A stretch of 64,000 bases of DNA, from assembly GCF_002807055.1 (NCBI RefSeq), contig NZ_NIXN01000005.1, positions 209,146 through 273,145 on the forward strand, given 5' to 3'. Position 1 is the stretch's first letter. Each line of letters begins with the position of its first letter. The notes under the pieces were generated by a model that searched no databases, was not told the origin of the DNA, and saw only the letters and a list, made by a program, of their open reading frames with translations. This stretch comes from Confluentibacter citreus (GTDB lineage Bacteria > Bacteroidota > Bacteroidia > Flavobacteriales > Flavobacteriaceae). The position numbers and the translations under genes are program-made. Of the stretch, positions 56,901 through 62,678 are shown one piece after another.

Positions 56901-57456
56901 AGTCAATCACACCAGCTGAAATCGCAGAACGGGGCATGCTCGTAAATTTAGCCGTGTCGTCTTGTGCAAAAGTTAACCCGCCCTCGTGCTTAATGTCTTT
57001 AATGCCAATGGTTCCATCGCTGGCACTACCTGAAAGCACAATACCGATAACCCGTTCTTTTTGTGCATGGGCAAGAGATGAGAAAAGTATATCGATAGTA
57101 ATGGCAGTACTGAGCTCTGATCGGGGAATTAATTTTATGTGGCCGTCCGTTACTTCAATACCTTTATTGTATGGAATGACAAATACATTATTGGGTTTAA
57201 TTTTATCCATGTCATCAATCTCCTGAACTTTCATTTCCGTCTTATTCGATAAAATTTCAGTCAGCATACTTTTGTGGTCGGGACTAAGATGCTGTACGTA
57301 AATGAAAGCCATGCCCGTGTTGGATGGTAGATGTTGTAATAACTCTATCATCGCTTCCAAACCTCCTGCTGATGCACCAATGGCGACTACTCGAAAGGAA
57401 TTTTCTTTTACTTCCTTTTTTGCAGGCGATTTTTTTTTGATTGGAGTGGCTTTCAT
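53968..57456 (-). CDS. CheB-CheR-PAS-histidine kinase hybrid
   Basis: 1162 residues, cytosolic. Domains in order: CheB methylesterase about 20-205 (Ser29 in GASAGG, His56 in VQHLSPDHKS, Asp147 in GSASDGT), CheR N-terminal helices and SAM methyltransferase about 230-480 (WIPACATGQEAYSMAIML, ATDLSEGAIGKARVGVY, CNLFIYL), a PAS-like segment about 540-640, a long coiled coil (about 660-760), PAS about 765-880, a second coiled coil and a histidine kinase (SSHDLQEPLRKLKTFAG; HATPase with NLISNALKFSNP and GTGIGLAIVKKIV). It has no receiver; the receivers are supplied by the two flanking genes. No MCP or CheA is seen in this window, so what is methylated is not clear. Confidence 0.92.
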   Translation of the reverse strand: MKATPIKKKSPAKKEVKENSFRVVAIGASAGGLEAMIELLQHLPSNTGMAFIYVQHLSPDHKSMLTEILSNKTEMKVQEIDDMDKIKPNNVFVIPYNKGIEVTDGHIKLIPRSELSTAITIDILFSSLAHAQKERVIGIVLSGSASDGTIGIKDIKHEGGLTFAQDDTAKFTSMPRSAISAGVIDFILSPKDIALELARLSKHPLVKASTKTNSEDLIDNSDPDLKIILNQLHKATGVDFSAYKMNTIKRRIIRRMLLYKIENLKDYAKLLSQKNEEIDILFQDLLINVTSFFRDTDTHRYLKESLFPKLLKSKNLGDSLRIWIPACATGQEAYSMAIMLLEVQESLDTNIPVQIFATDLSEGAIGKARVGVYTKEELETVSPKRVQRFFTKADGSFRVNKSLRDMCVFAPHNILRDPPFSRLDFISCCNLFIYLDTVAQKKAVNTFHYALNSNGFLMLGKSENISHSSNLFTITNKKYKIFSRKINSGPQRLPELSQRLTHQTVTKKNVPLVQRNVTQQHTVIKQHGLDQAIDAVLVAEFMPASVVINHQMEIIQFRGITDVFLTHPKGRATFNILKMARPEIAFELRNAISKVIKTEQKFRKSGIELKINSTVKIISLEIVPLNIEWQEPLLLILFTEQEPTEIYSQLANSGGNNSPAKDRRIKKLEQELEIAHSDALSIAQEQEAFTEELQSAHEEVVSSNEELQTLNEELETSKEEIESANEELTTTNQELQTRNDLLNESYEYSNAIVSTMHEPMLILGKDLRVKSANKAFYEKFGVTEEQTEGILLYDLGNKQWDIPALRELLEDIIPKNSPLYNYEVKHTFLDLGEKIMSLNASRIIQKTHREQLILLIIADITEVRRLIAEKELREKELLKKEINERKTEKSRLEQAVTERTQELKEANELLEHKNQELVNMNKELEAFTYVSSHDLQEPLRKLKTFAGIILENEKENLSDKGKNYFQLMQQAAERMRQLIQDLLAFSRISAEERTFENTDLNIIIEDVLIEFKEAIAEKHAVIELKEICEVYIIPFQFRQLMHNLISNALKFSNPKTPPHITIESRNIKFSKENAANLPLQKEYCHISIIDNGIGFEKEFSKKIFEVFQKLHGKEEYAGTGIGLAIVKKIVDNHDGIITATSEVNKGTTFDIYIPTLLQNDSQ

Positions 57457-57457
57457 G

Positions 57458-57943
57458 TCATAAAATTTTAGCGTTTAAGCTTTTAAGTAAAAATTTTTCT
57501 TTTGGTGGTTGTGCACTGTTTTTTTGTAATATGAGTAAGAGCGCCTCTTGAATAATTCGTTTTAGTTCAGAAAACTCAGCAGGTTTGCAAATGTAATACT
57601 GTGCTCCGTTTTTGTAAAGTAGGTCGGCAACGCTCTGCTCATATGATGTAGAGAAAATAATTATAGGAAGTGATTTTAGTTTGTTGTTACTTTTTATTTC
57701 TTCTAAACACACAAAACCATTTTTACGTGGCATATTGAGGTCGAGAAAAAGAACGTCGAAAACGTCTTTTGAATTTCCATGCCTACCGGTAGGCAGGTTT
57801 GCGAGCAGTTGCATGAGCTGTTCACCATCATGAACCAATGTAAGTGTGGTTTGGAGTTTCAATTCTTCCAATGCTTCTTTAAACAAGAGACAATCGTCTT
57901 TGTCGTCATCGGCAAGAAGTATGTTGATATGTATAGAAGCCAT
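57458..57943 (-). CDS. Receiver-only response regulator (RR1) with a palindrome inserted in frame
   Basis: 161 residues. REC domain: ADDDKDDC, Asp in VLFLDLNMPRKNGFVCL (about 68), IIIFSTSYEQS and YICKPAEF. Compared with RR2 it has about 12 extra residues (NLPTGRHGNSKD) between helix 2 and strand 3. They are encoded by a region holding the 16 bp perfect palindrome TGCCTACCGGTAGGCA (57780-57795). First gene of the operon RR1-CheBR kinase-RR2; 1 bp gap to the kinase gene. Confidence 0.92.
   Translation of the reverse strand: MASIHINILLADDDKDDCLLFKEALEELKLQTTLTLVHDGEQLMQLLANLPTGRHGNSKDVFDVLFLDLNMPRKNGFVCLEEIKSNNKLKSLPIIIFSTSYEQSVADLLYKNGAQYYICKPAEFSELKRIIQEALLLILQKNSAQPPKEKFLLKSLNAKIL
57780..57795. 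repeat. Palindromic word inside the RR1 coding region
   Basis: TGCCTACCGGTAGGCA is a perfect 16 bp palindrome. In the coding frame it yields LPTGRH. The same LPTGRQ-type peptide is known from in-frame palindromic insertions in other Bacteroidota proteins, so this may be a mobile palindromic repeat within a gene. Confidence 0.6.
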
Positions 57944-58136
57944 ATTGTGAAGGTAGTCATATTAGCTTGGTATAACTACTACTAAAGCAATTATATTTAA
58001 TAAATGCTATTATGAATCAATATATGATGCTATGTACGGGTCATTAATTTTTATATTATTTTTTGAAAATAATGACTTACAAGGTTTATCCGAAATTTAC
58101 ATAACATGCCGTGCTGCATTGTCAATGCTAGGGTTT

Positions 58137-59471
58137 TTAGTTTAATTCATATATTTTGTTAAGATGTTTTTCAAACTCTGTCTTGTCAATTTTGTGGTTT
58201 GTTTTCATTTTATCAATTAACTCAATGTTTTTGTCCGATAGTTTTTTGGTTATTATATCAGGAGAAGTTGTTATGCTGTTTTCTTTTACTATTCTATTAA
58301 AATCCTCTACAAATTTATTGTTGGCAATTATTTTTAATTCTTGAATTTCCCGGTAACTATTGTACAAATCCCTAGACCTCACTTTCATCTCAAAAGCCAT
58401 ATTGCTTATTGTGACAAGATGTGTTTTGTTTACTGCTGAATTTGCTTTTAATGCCTCTATTTTGTTGGAGATTTGAATGGTTATTTCTCGTGTGGTAAGA
58501 TTAGTGTCTAAAGTAAAGGCTGGATCCATTTTTCTAAGAGGTGTTTCAAGTCCAAAACAAAACTCCCTTAATTCAATTCCCAAAATTCCAACGTCCGTCC
58601 GTATGTTTTGTAGTCTCATAAGATATTCGTTATCAAGTTTGGCCATGTGGTCGTAAAAGGATATAATCTGGTTTAATTCGTTCAATATTTGGGTTTGGGA
58701 ATTTTTTATTTCTGTAAGTAATGTGTTTTTATACTCGTTTTTAATCTCTTTTGGGTCTAAAGCACTCAAAACTAAGCCTGAAGTTGTTCCAATGATGCTT
58801 TTTATAGTGGAAGCAAATGGTATTATTCCAGTGACATCATTTACGATTGGATTATCTAAAACAGAGGTAACGGTACTTAAAATATTGGATACTTTGGACT
58901 GAGTTTCATTCTTTTTACTTCCATCTTTCATGACTTTATCGATCAAGTCTTTATAATTTTTTGATAATGCCACTTGTAATTTATCAGAAAGTTTAAACCC
59001 TAGAGAACCAGATTGCGGATTGATGATTTTTCTAAATTCTACTGCTAATTCCTCGCTTGTTAGTTTTTCATCCAGTTGGCTGTATTTGTCACCATAAAAC
59101 TTAATATAATGATGAAAATTTTCGAGGATTTCTTTATTTCTTGTGATGTTTTGTTTTTGAAATTCTTCTTTTTCTATATCAGTTATTTTAAGTTTTTGTT
59201 CAACATTGTCAGCCCTACTTGTTAAATCACTGTATTTACTGTCCAGTTCCTTGCTTACGTTTTCTACTTTTGAATTAACAGAAGTAGAACTATTTTCAAA
59301 AGTGGTTTGTGTCAAATCAAGTTGGATCTTTAAAGAATTGTATAGCTTCGTTAGTGCTTCTAACTTGGCATTTAGTTCCATAATTGTATTGTCACTTTTT
59401 GGTTCGTTTTGTCCGAATACTGAAAAGTATAAGAGCAACATCCATGTTAGAGATGCCATTTTTTTTGTCAT
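58137..59471 (-). CDS. Secreted helical coiled-coil protein of unknown function
   Basis: 444 residues. Signal peptide about 1-20 (ends FSVFGQ). Residues 28-125 and 255-440 are predicted long amphipathic helices rich in Lys/Glu/Asn. Between them lies one non-charged, weakly hydrophobic stretch (about 200-245, VTSVLDNPIVNDVTGIIPFA, STIKSIIGTTSGLVLSALD). A helical bundle with a central hydrophobic hairpin is the layout of alpha-pore-forming proteins of the ClyA/Cry6 group, but I see no sequence motif proving that. No cognate immunity gene is adjacent. Single gene. Confidence 0.6.
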   Translation of the reverse strand: MTKKMASLTWMLLLYFSVFGQNEPKSDNTIMELNAKLEALTKLYNSLKIQLDLTQTTFENSSTSVNSKVENVSKELDSKYSDLTSRADNVEQKLKITDIEKEEFQKQNITRNKEILENFHHYIKFYGDKYSQLDEKLTSEELAVEFRKIINPQSGSLGFKLSDKLQVALSKNYKDLIDKVMKDGSKKNETQSKVSNILSTVTSVLDNPIVNDVTGIIPFASTIKSIIGTTSGLVLSALDPKEIKNEYKNTLLTEIKNSQTQILNELNQIISFYDHMAKLDNEYLMRLQNIRTDVGILGIELREFCFGLETPLRKMDPAFTLDTNLTTREITIQISNKIEALKANSAVNKTHLVTISNMAFEMKVRSRDLYNSYREIQELKIIANNKFVEDFNRIVKENSITTSPDIITKKLSDKNIELIDKMKTNHKIDKTEFEKHLNKIYELN

Positions 59472-59812
59472 TTTAGTAGTTTTTAAGTTGAGTTATCCCC
59501 TAATATCTTATACAACGAGTTTGTACATGATTCCGTTGTGTAAATAAAAACAAAAGATATGTAAAAAAGAAACAAATTAAGGGAAGGGGAAAATTTTCCG
59601 TAGCATAAGTGCAAAGCGAACTAGCATTCAAAATTATCAATTCAGTATTCATTTTTTATTGAATAAACAGATTTCAAAGGTTGTTGGCAACTCGCAGGGG
59701 ACCAGGTTCTCTTCACAACGAGAAAACGAAAAGAAGTACAACCGTTAGCGTTTTTATAAAAAAAACCTTAAACAAGTGTTTAAGGTTTTCATGGAATAAT
59801 AGGTTGTAATTT
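59472..59812. other. Intergenic region with terminator and a possible decayed repeat
   Basis: Contains a hairpin terminator (59761-59788). At 59590-59640, TTTTCCGTAGCATAAGTGCA and AAGCGAACTAGCATT loosely resemble the inserted segment of cassette-repeat copy B (61239-61270), and CCGTTAGCGTTTTTA at 59742-59756 resembles the GTTA-N6-GTTTTTA junction of the array. If real, it marks an older, decayed end of the array. Otherwise nothing is seen. Confidence 0.3.
59761..59788 (-). terminator. Terminator of the 59813 gene
   Basis: AAAACCTTAAAC / GTTTAAGGTTTT stem with a 4 nt loop, followed by a T-run on the minus strand, 25 bp after the stop of the minus-strand gene. Confidence 0.8.
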
Positions 59813-60190
59813 CTAATTGAAATGTTCCGTAATGAATACAGCAAGATTTTCGTCGCTCATTTTATTGGAAGTGCTTTCACTTGAAACCACATTTTTGTAT
59901 TGTGGGGTTTCGGCTAAAAATTTCATAAACTGCTCTTGAATTTGGCCAGTGCCGGTTATATGGATTTCATCAATATTGGGCATAATGCTGGCAATATCTT
60001 TGAAGAATTTTTGCGTTAAACCAATTTCGTGATTGTTTGAAGTTTTCTCATTAGAATTATTGTCTGGTCCCGCGTTTTCAACGTGTCCAAGAACAATAAA
60101 TTCCCCAGTATCAATATCTTCTTTTCCTATGATTGTTGCATTGCGTGAGTCCATCCAAACCCCAAACAGCTTTTTGTTATTATTTGACAT
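59813..60190 (-). CDS. Small protein resembling release-factor-like (eRF1-type) domains
   Basis: 125 residues. The start FGVWMDSRNATIIG and the second half EIHITGTGQIQEQFMKFLAETPQYKNVVSSE with a final EHF recall bacterial eRF1-like/host-attachment-type domains, in which a strand with xVWMDxxxAxI is followed by ITGxGxxQxxF. The family link is by eye and uncertain. It is cytoplasmic, no membrane segment. Own terminator downstream; upstream lies a degraded DUF2807 gene. Confidence 0.5.
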   Translation of the reverse strand: MSNNNKKLFGVWMDSRNATIIGKEDIDTGEFIVLGHVENAGPDNNSNEKTSNNHEIGLTQKFFKDIASIMPNIDEIHITGTGQIQEQFMKFLAETPQYKNVVSSESTSNKMSDENLAVFITEHFN

Positions 60191-60290
60191 ACTTTTATTT
60201 TTACTTAAAGGTAACCCCTCTTAAAGTAAAATATTGAATTTTGTGTTAATATTGTGATTAGTGGTTATTTGGCCTAATTATAGAAAATAT

Positions 60291-60457
60291 TTAATTGGCG
60301 TTCACAACACCGCCAGAGCCTATAATATCCAGATTTAATTCTGGATTAGCTTGATAGAATACTTTTCCGCTGCCTTAATATCTGCTTTTAAATTTCCGTA
60401 ACAATTTACTTCGAGATGTCCTGCGCCAATATTTTCCATATCACCATCTTTAAATGT
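60291..60457 (-). pseudogene. Truncated and frameshifted head-GIN (DUF2807) protein fragment
   Basis: On the minus strand the reading FKDGDMENIGAGHLEVNCYG continues with NLKADIK in one frame. The next frame continues GSGKVFYQANPELNLDIIGS and ends GGVVNAN before a TAA at 60291-60293. Together they form the C-terminal repeat of head-GIN/DUF2807 proteins (a GSGxVxYxGNPxLxxxxxGSG pattern). One missing A after ADIK breaks the frame. The 5' part is absent: the fragment joins the truncated repeat copy A directly. So it is a gene remnant cut by the repeat array. Confidence 0.65.
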
Positions 60458-60530
60458 AAAATCGGAAGCCGGCAAACCCGTAACAACCTTTGTGTTAGCT
60501 AAAACTAGCAATTTTTTATACAAGGTGCTA
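60458..60530. repeat. Cassette-array repeat copy A (truncated)
   Basis: About 73 bp matching the right-hand part of the 127 bp repeat (AAAATCGGAAGCCGGCAAAC ... GCTAAAACTAGCAATTTTTT and a GTGCTA end where the other copies have GTGTTA). The half with GTGTTCGTGTATGG is missing; a DUF2807 gene fragment begins instead. It is the far end of the array as read on the minus strand. Confidence 0.85.
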
Positions 60531-60830
60531 GGCCACGTTTTTGTTTGCGTAGTGTTTTATTTCGTTCAGCTCAGATTCTTTCGATTCTTTTTCCTCTTCA
60601 ATATCATAATCGTCTTGAAGTCCAAGCCAGAATTTTGCAGAATTTCCAAAATATTTACTCAATCGCAATGCTGTGTCTGCGGTAATTCGGCGATTTCCTT
60701 TTATGATTTCCGAAATCCGAGTTTGCGGAATTTTCAAGTCTTTGGAAAGTCGGTATGCGGTGATTTCCAAAGGCTCAAGAAATTCATAATTCAAGATTTC
60801 TCCAGGATGTACATTTGCTAACTTTTCCAT
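60528..60830 (-). CDS. higA: HigA-type antitoxin
   Basis: 100 residues. XRE helix-turn-helix with the HigA pattern NVHPGEILNYEFLEPLEITAYRLSKDLKIPQTRISEIIKGNRRITADTALRLSKYFGNSAKFWLGLQ; the WLGLQ end of the domain is characteristic. It neutralises HigB and represses the pair. It starts 11 bp after higB. Its stop codon TAG (60528-60530) is formed by the end of repeat copy A (GTGGCCTAGC on the minus strand), so the recombination boundary defines the protein end. Confidence 0.9.
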   Translation of the reverse strand: MEKLANVHPGEILNYEFLEPLEITAYRLSKDLKIPQTRISEIIKGNRRITADTALRLSKYFGNSAKFWLGLQDDYDIEEEKESKESELNEIKHYANKNVA

Positions 60831-60841
60831 TTTATATTTTT

Positions 60842-61123
60842 TTAATGATAATCAATTATTTCCACTTCGCTTGCGTTTCCTTTGTCCCAAATAAAGATAA
60901 TTCGCCATTGGTTATTAATCCGAATACTATAAAATTCGTTCAGTTTTCCAGTCAATTTTTCCAGTCGGTTTGAGGGTGGAATTCTTAAATCCGAAATATC
61001 TTGCGAGTTGTTTAACATTCTCAATTTCCGACGCCCAATGTTCTGAATTTCAATCGGCATTTTCTTAACTCGAATTCCGTTCCAAATCTGTTCGGTCTCT
61101 TTCGAGCCAAAGGAAATAATCAT
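60842..61123 (-). CDS. higB: HigB-type toxin
   Basis: 93 residues, RelE/HigB fold: IISFGSKETEQIWNG, RRKLRMLNNSQDISDLRIPPSNRLEKLTGKLNEFYSIRINNQWRIIFIW. The SIRINNQWRIIF segment carries the conserved arginines of the ribosome-dependent mRNA endonuclease. Toxin-first gene order is typical for higBA. Together with HigA it is a stabilising module, a frequent content of integron cassettes. A good promoter and palindromic operator precede it. Confidence 0.92.
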   Translation of the reverse strand: MIISFGSKETEQIWNGIRVKKMPIEIQNIGRRKLRMLNNSQDISDLRIPPSNRLEKLTGKLNEFYSIRINNQWRIIFIWDKGNASEVEIIDYH

Positions 61124-61134
61124 ATATTCGTCTT

Positions 61135-61180
61135 ACGTTACTAACGTCAAAGATAAGTAAAATATTTTTATTTATAACGG
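61135..61180 (-). promoter_or_regulatory. higBA promoter and operator
   Basis: On the minus strand TTA (near 61177), 19 nt, then TATCTTTG (61155-61148) forms a Bacteroidota-type promoter. Immediately downstream is the perfect palindrome ACGTTACTAACGT (61135-61147), overlapping the expected transcription start near 61141. This is the position expected for HigA autorepression. Confidence 0.6.
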
Positions 61181-61192
61181 ATTTCATCTTGG

Positions 61193-61344
61193 ACGTGTTC
61201 GTGTATGGAAAGTTGCGTGTTTGTGGGCGAGGATTTTCCGAAGGACACGAGCGCAGCGAACTGGCGTAAGGAAAATCGGAAGCCAGCAAACGGGCAACCA
61301 ACTTTGATTTAGCTAAAACTAGCAATTTTTTATACACGGTGTTA
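61193..61344. repeat. Cassette-array repeat copy B (with 27 bp insertion)
   Basis: Matches copies C-E from ACGTGTTCGTGTATGG to ATACACGGTGTTA but carries 27 extra bp (about 61245-61271) in the central hairpin, between GATTTTCCGAAGG and AAAATCGG. The insertion keeps the minus-strand reading frame open. The TAAC bases at the left edge are changed to GGAC. Confidence 0.9.
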
Positions 61345-61938
61345 CCACACGTTTTTATTTTCAATTTCGTAATGATATGGATTTTCAGTATCCATTTCTC
61401 CACTATGATAAATTAAAAACTCCGCTTTATTTTTGTCAAATTCAACGGTTTCTATTTTATTAATTCCTGTCAAGCATGGTTTGTCATAAATCAATTCTTT
61501 GTCAAATATCAATAATTTTGATTTAGTCAACCTTATTATTTCTCCACATCCTAAAAATCCTTCCCGACTAACTATAATATTTACATCCTTATTTATTTCG
61601 TAACGACCTAAAACATTTATAAAAAAATGAAAATAAATACTTAGTAAGAAGAAAGGCATTAAAAGTATAATTCGGAATATTTTTCTTTTTGTGTTTTTTA
61701 CTATTCCAAAATAGCAAAGGCTGGCAATTATTAAAATCAGCCCGATGATAGAGTTTGTGTAAAGTCCTTTAAGTTTAAGTCCGATAAATGATAGTATCGT
61801 TATGATTAAAAATATAACCAATGTAAAAATTAATATTCGTGTGATTAATTTTTCCGTCTGAGGAAATTCTTTTTTTGTCAACTCTGGAATTAAGTTGATG
61901 CCAATAATAATTACTATTAATATTAAAATTGCAGTCAT
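61342..61938 (-). CDS. Cassette gene: multi-pass membrane protein
   Basis: 198 residues from ATG at 61938, 10 bp after the repeat boundary; longer frames start inside repeat C and are artefacts. Four or more hydrophobic helices (about 1-20, 33-55, 60-80, 90-115), then a soluble C-terminal part of about 80 residues with VIVSREGFLGCGEIIRLTKSKLLIFDKELIYDK. No known family. Its stop TAA (61342-61344) lies inside the GTTA end of repeat B. Membrane location is secure; function unknown. Confidence 0.65.
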   Translation of the reverse strand: MTAILILIVIIIGINLIPELTKKEFPQTEKLITRILIFTLVIFLIITILSFIGLKLKGLYTNSIIGLILIIASLCYFGIVKNTKRKIFRIILLMPFFLLSIYFHFFINVLGRYEINKDVNIIVSREGFLGCGEIIRLTKSKLLIFDKELIYDKPCLTGINKIETVEFDKNKAEFLIYHSGEMDTENPYHYEIENKNVW

Positions 61939-61954
61939 TTTCTCAAATGTGTGG

Positions 61955-62081
61955 TAACGTGTTCGTGTATGGAAAGTTGCGTGTTTGTGGGCGAGGATTT
62001 TCCGAAGGAAAATCGGAAGCTGGCAAACACGCAACCAACTTTGTGCCAGCTAAAACTAGCAATTTTTTATACACGGTGTTA
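61955..62081. repeat. Cassette-array repeat copy C (127 bp)
   Basis: Complete copy bounded by TAAC (61955-61958) and GTTA (62078-62081). Imperfect palindrome: outer arms TAACGTGTTCGTGTAT and ATACACGGTGTTA, middle arms AAAGTTGCGTGTTTG and CAAACACGCAACCAACTTT, central hairpin GATTTTCCGAAGGAAAATC, and a side hairpin GCTAAAACTAGC. Flanked by GTGTGG on the left and GCTACC on the right. Confidence 0.95.
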
Positions 62082-62091
62082 GCTACCGTTT

Positions 62092-62523
62092 TTATTTCTC
62101 TTTTTGATTTTTTATAATTCTTATTATTATAATTCCAAGTGTAAATAAACAAATACTTATCATCCACAACCAATAACCTAATTTGTATTCGGTTATCAGT
62201 GAATAAGTCGGAGCCTCACTAGAAACAATTTTATCAAAAAACAAAAAAGCGAAAGAAATAATTGATGCTAAAACTCCGCTTACAATTGCAATTTTTTCTG
62301 ATTTTATAACAAAAAGCCAAGATATTAAAATAAGAGGATTTGCAAACCAGGTTAAAGCACTTCCTCCGCCAATTATTGCTCCCAACCAACCAATAAAGAT
62401 AATTCCAATTGGGTTAGACCAAGCATCATAATCAGTTCTGTCAATATAAAAAGCAGGTTGAGTTAAGGAAACAATAAATATTACGATACTTGCAATTAAT
62501 ATGATTTTTTTTTGTTTTTTCAA
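62092..62523 (-). CDS. Cassette gene: four-helix membrane protein
   Basis: 143 residues starting with TTG at 62523 (no in-frame ATG nearby; the Lys-rich start KKQKKIILIASIVIF fits a membrane insertion start). Four hydrophobic helices (about 7-24, 37-60, 64-95, 118-138), with GAIIGGGSALTWFANPLILISWLF in the second/third region. No named family known to me. It is enclosed by repeats C and D with complementary flanks GCTACC and GGTAGC. Confidence 0.65.
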   Translation of the reverse strand: MKKQKKIILIASIVIFIVSLTQPAFYIDRTDYDAWSNPIGIIFIGWLGAIIGGGSALTWFANPLILISWLFVIKSEKIAIVSGVLASIISFAFLFFDKIVSSEAPTYSLITEYKLGYWLWMISICLFTLGIIIIRIIKNQKEK

Positions 62524-62551
62524 TTGGAGTTCGTTTTTTTTAAATGGTAGC

Positions 62552-62678
62552 TAACGTGTTCGTGTATGGAAAGTTGCGTGTTTGAGGGCTAGGATTTTCC
62601 GAAGGAAAATCGGAAGCCAGCAAACGAGCAACCAACTTTGTGTTAACTAAAACTAGCAATTTTTTATACACGGTGTTA
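62552..62678. repeat. Cassette-array repeat copy D (127 bp)
   Basis: Complete copy, TAAC at 62552-62555 and GTTA at 62675-62678, same nested palindromes as copy C. Flanks: GGTAGC on the left, CCTTGC on the right. Confidence 0.95.

Noticed and set aside
59680..59740. tRNA-like sequence (GTTGGCAACTCGCAGGGGACC)
   Set aside because: No cloverleaf can be drawn: no T-loop GTTCRA and no acceptor pairing.
60335..60523. 62-residue protein beginning inside repeat A
   Set aside because: Its first about 22 residues come from the repeat and the rest from a frameshifted DUF2807 fragment; it is a chance fusion.
61065..61403. 112-residue protein spanning repeat B
   Set aside because: It overlaps higB and the 61342 gene in other frames and is made of repeat sequence.
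61943..62173. 76-residue protein spanning repeat C
   Set aside because: It consists almost wholly of the repeat's open frame plus the end of a neighbouring gene in the wrong frame.
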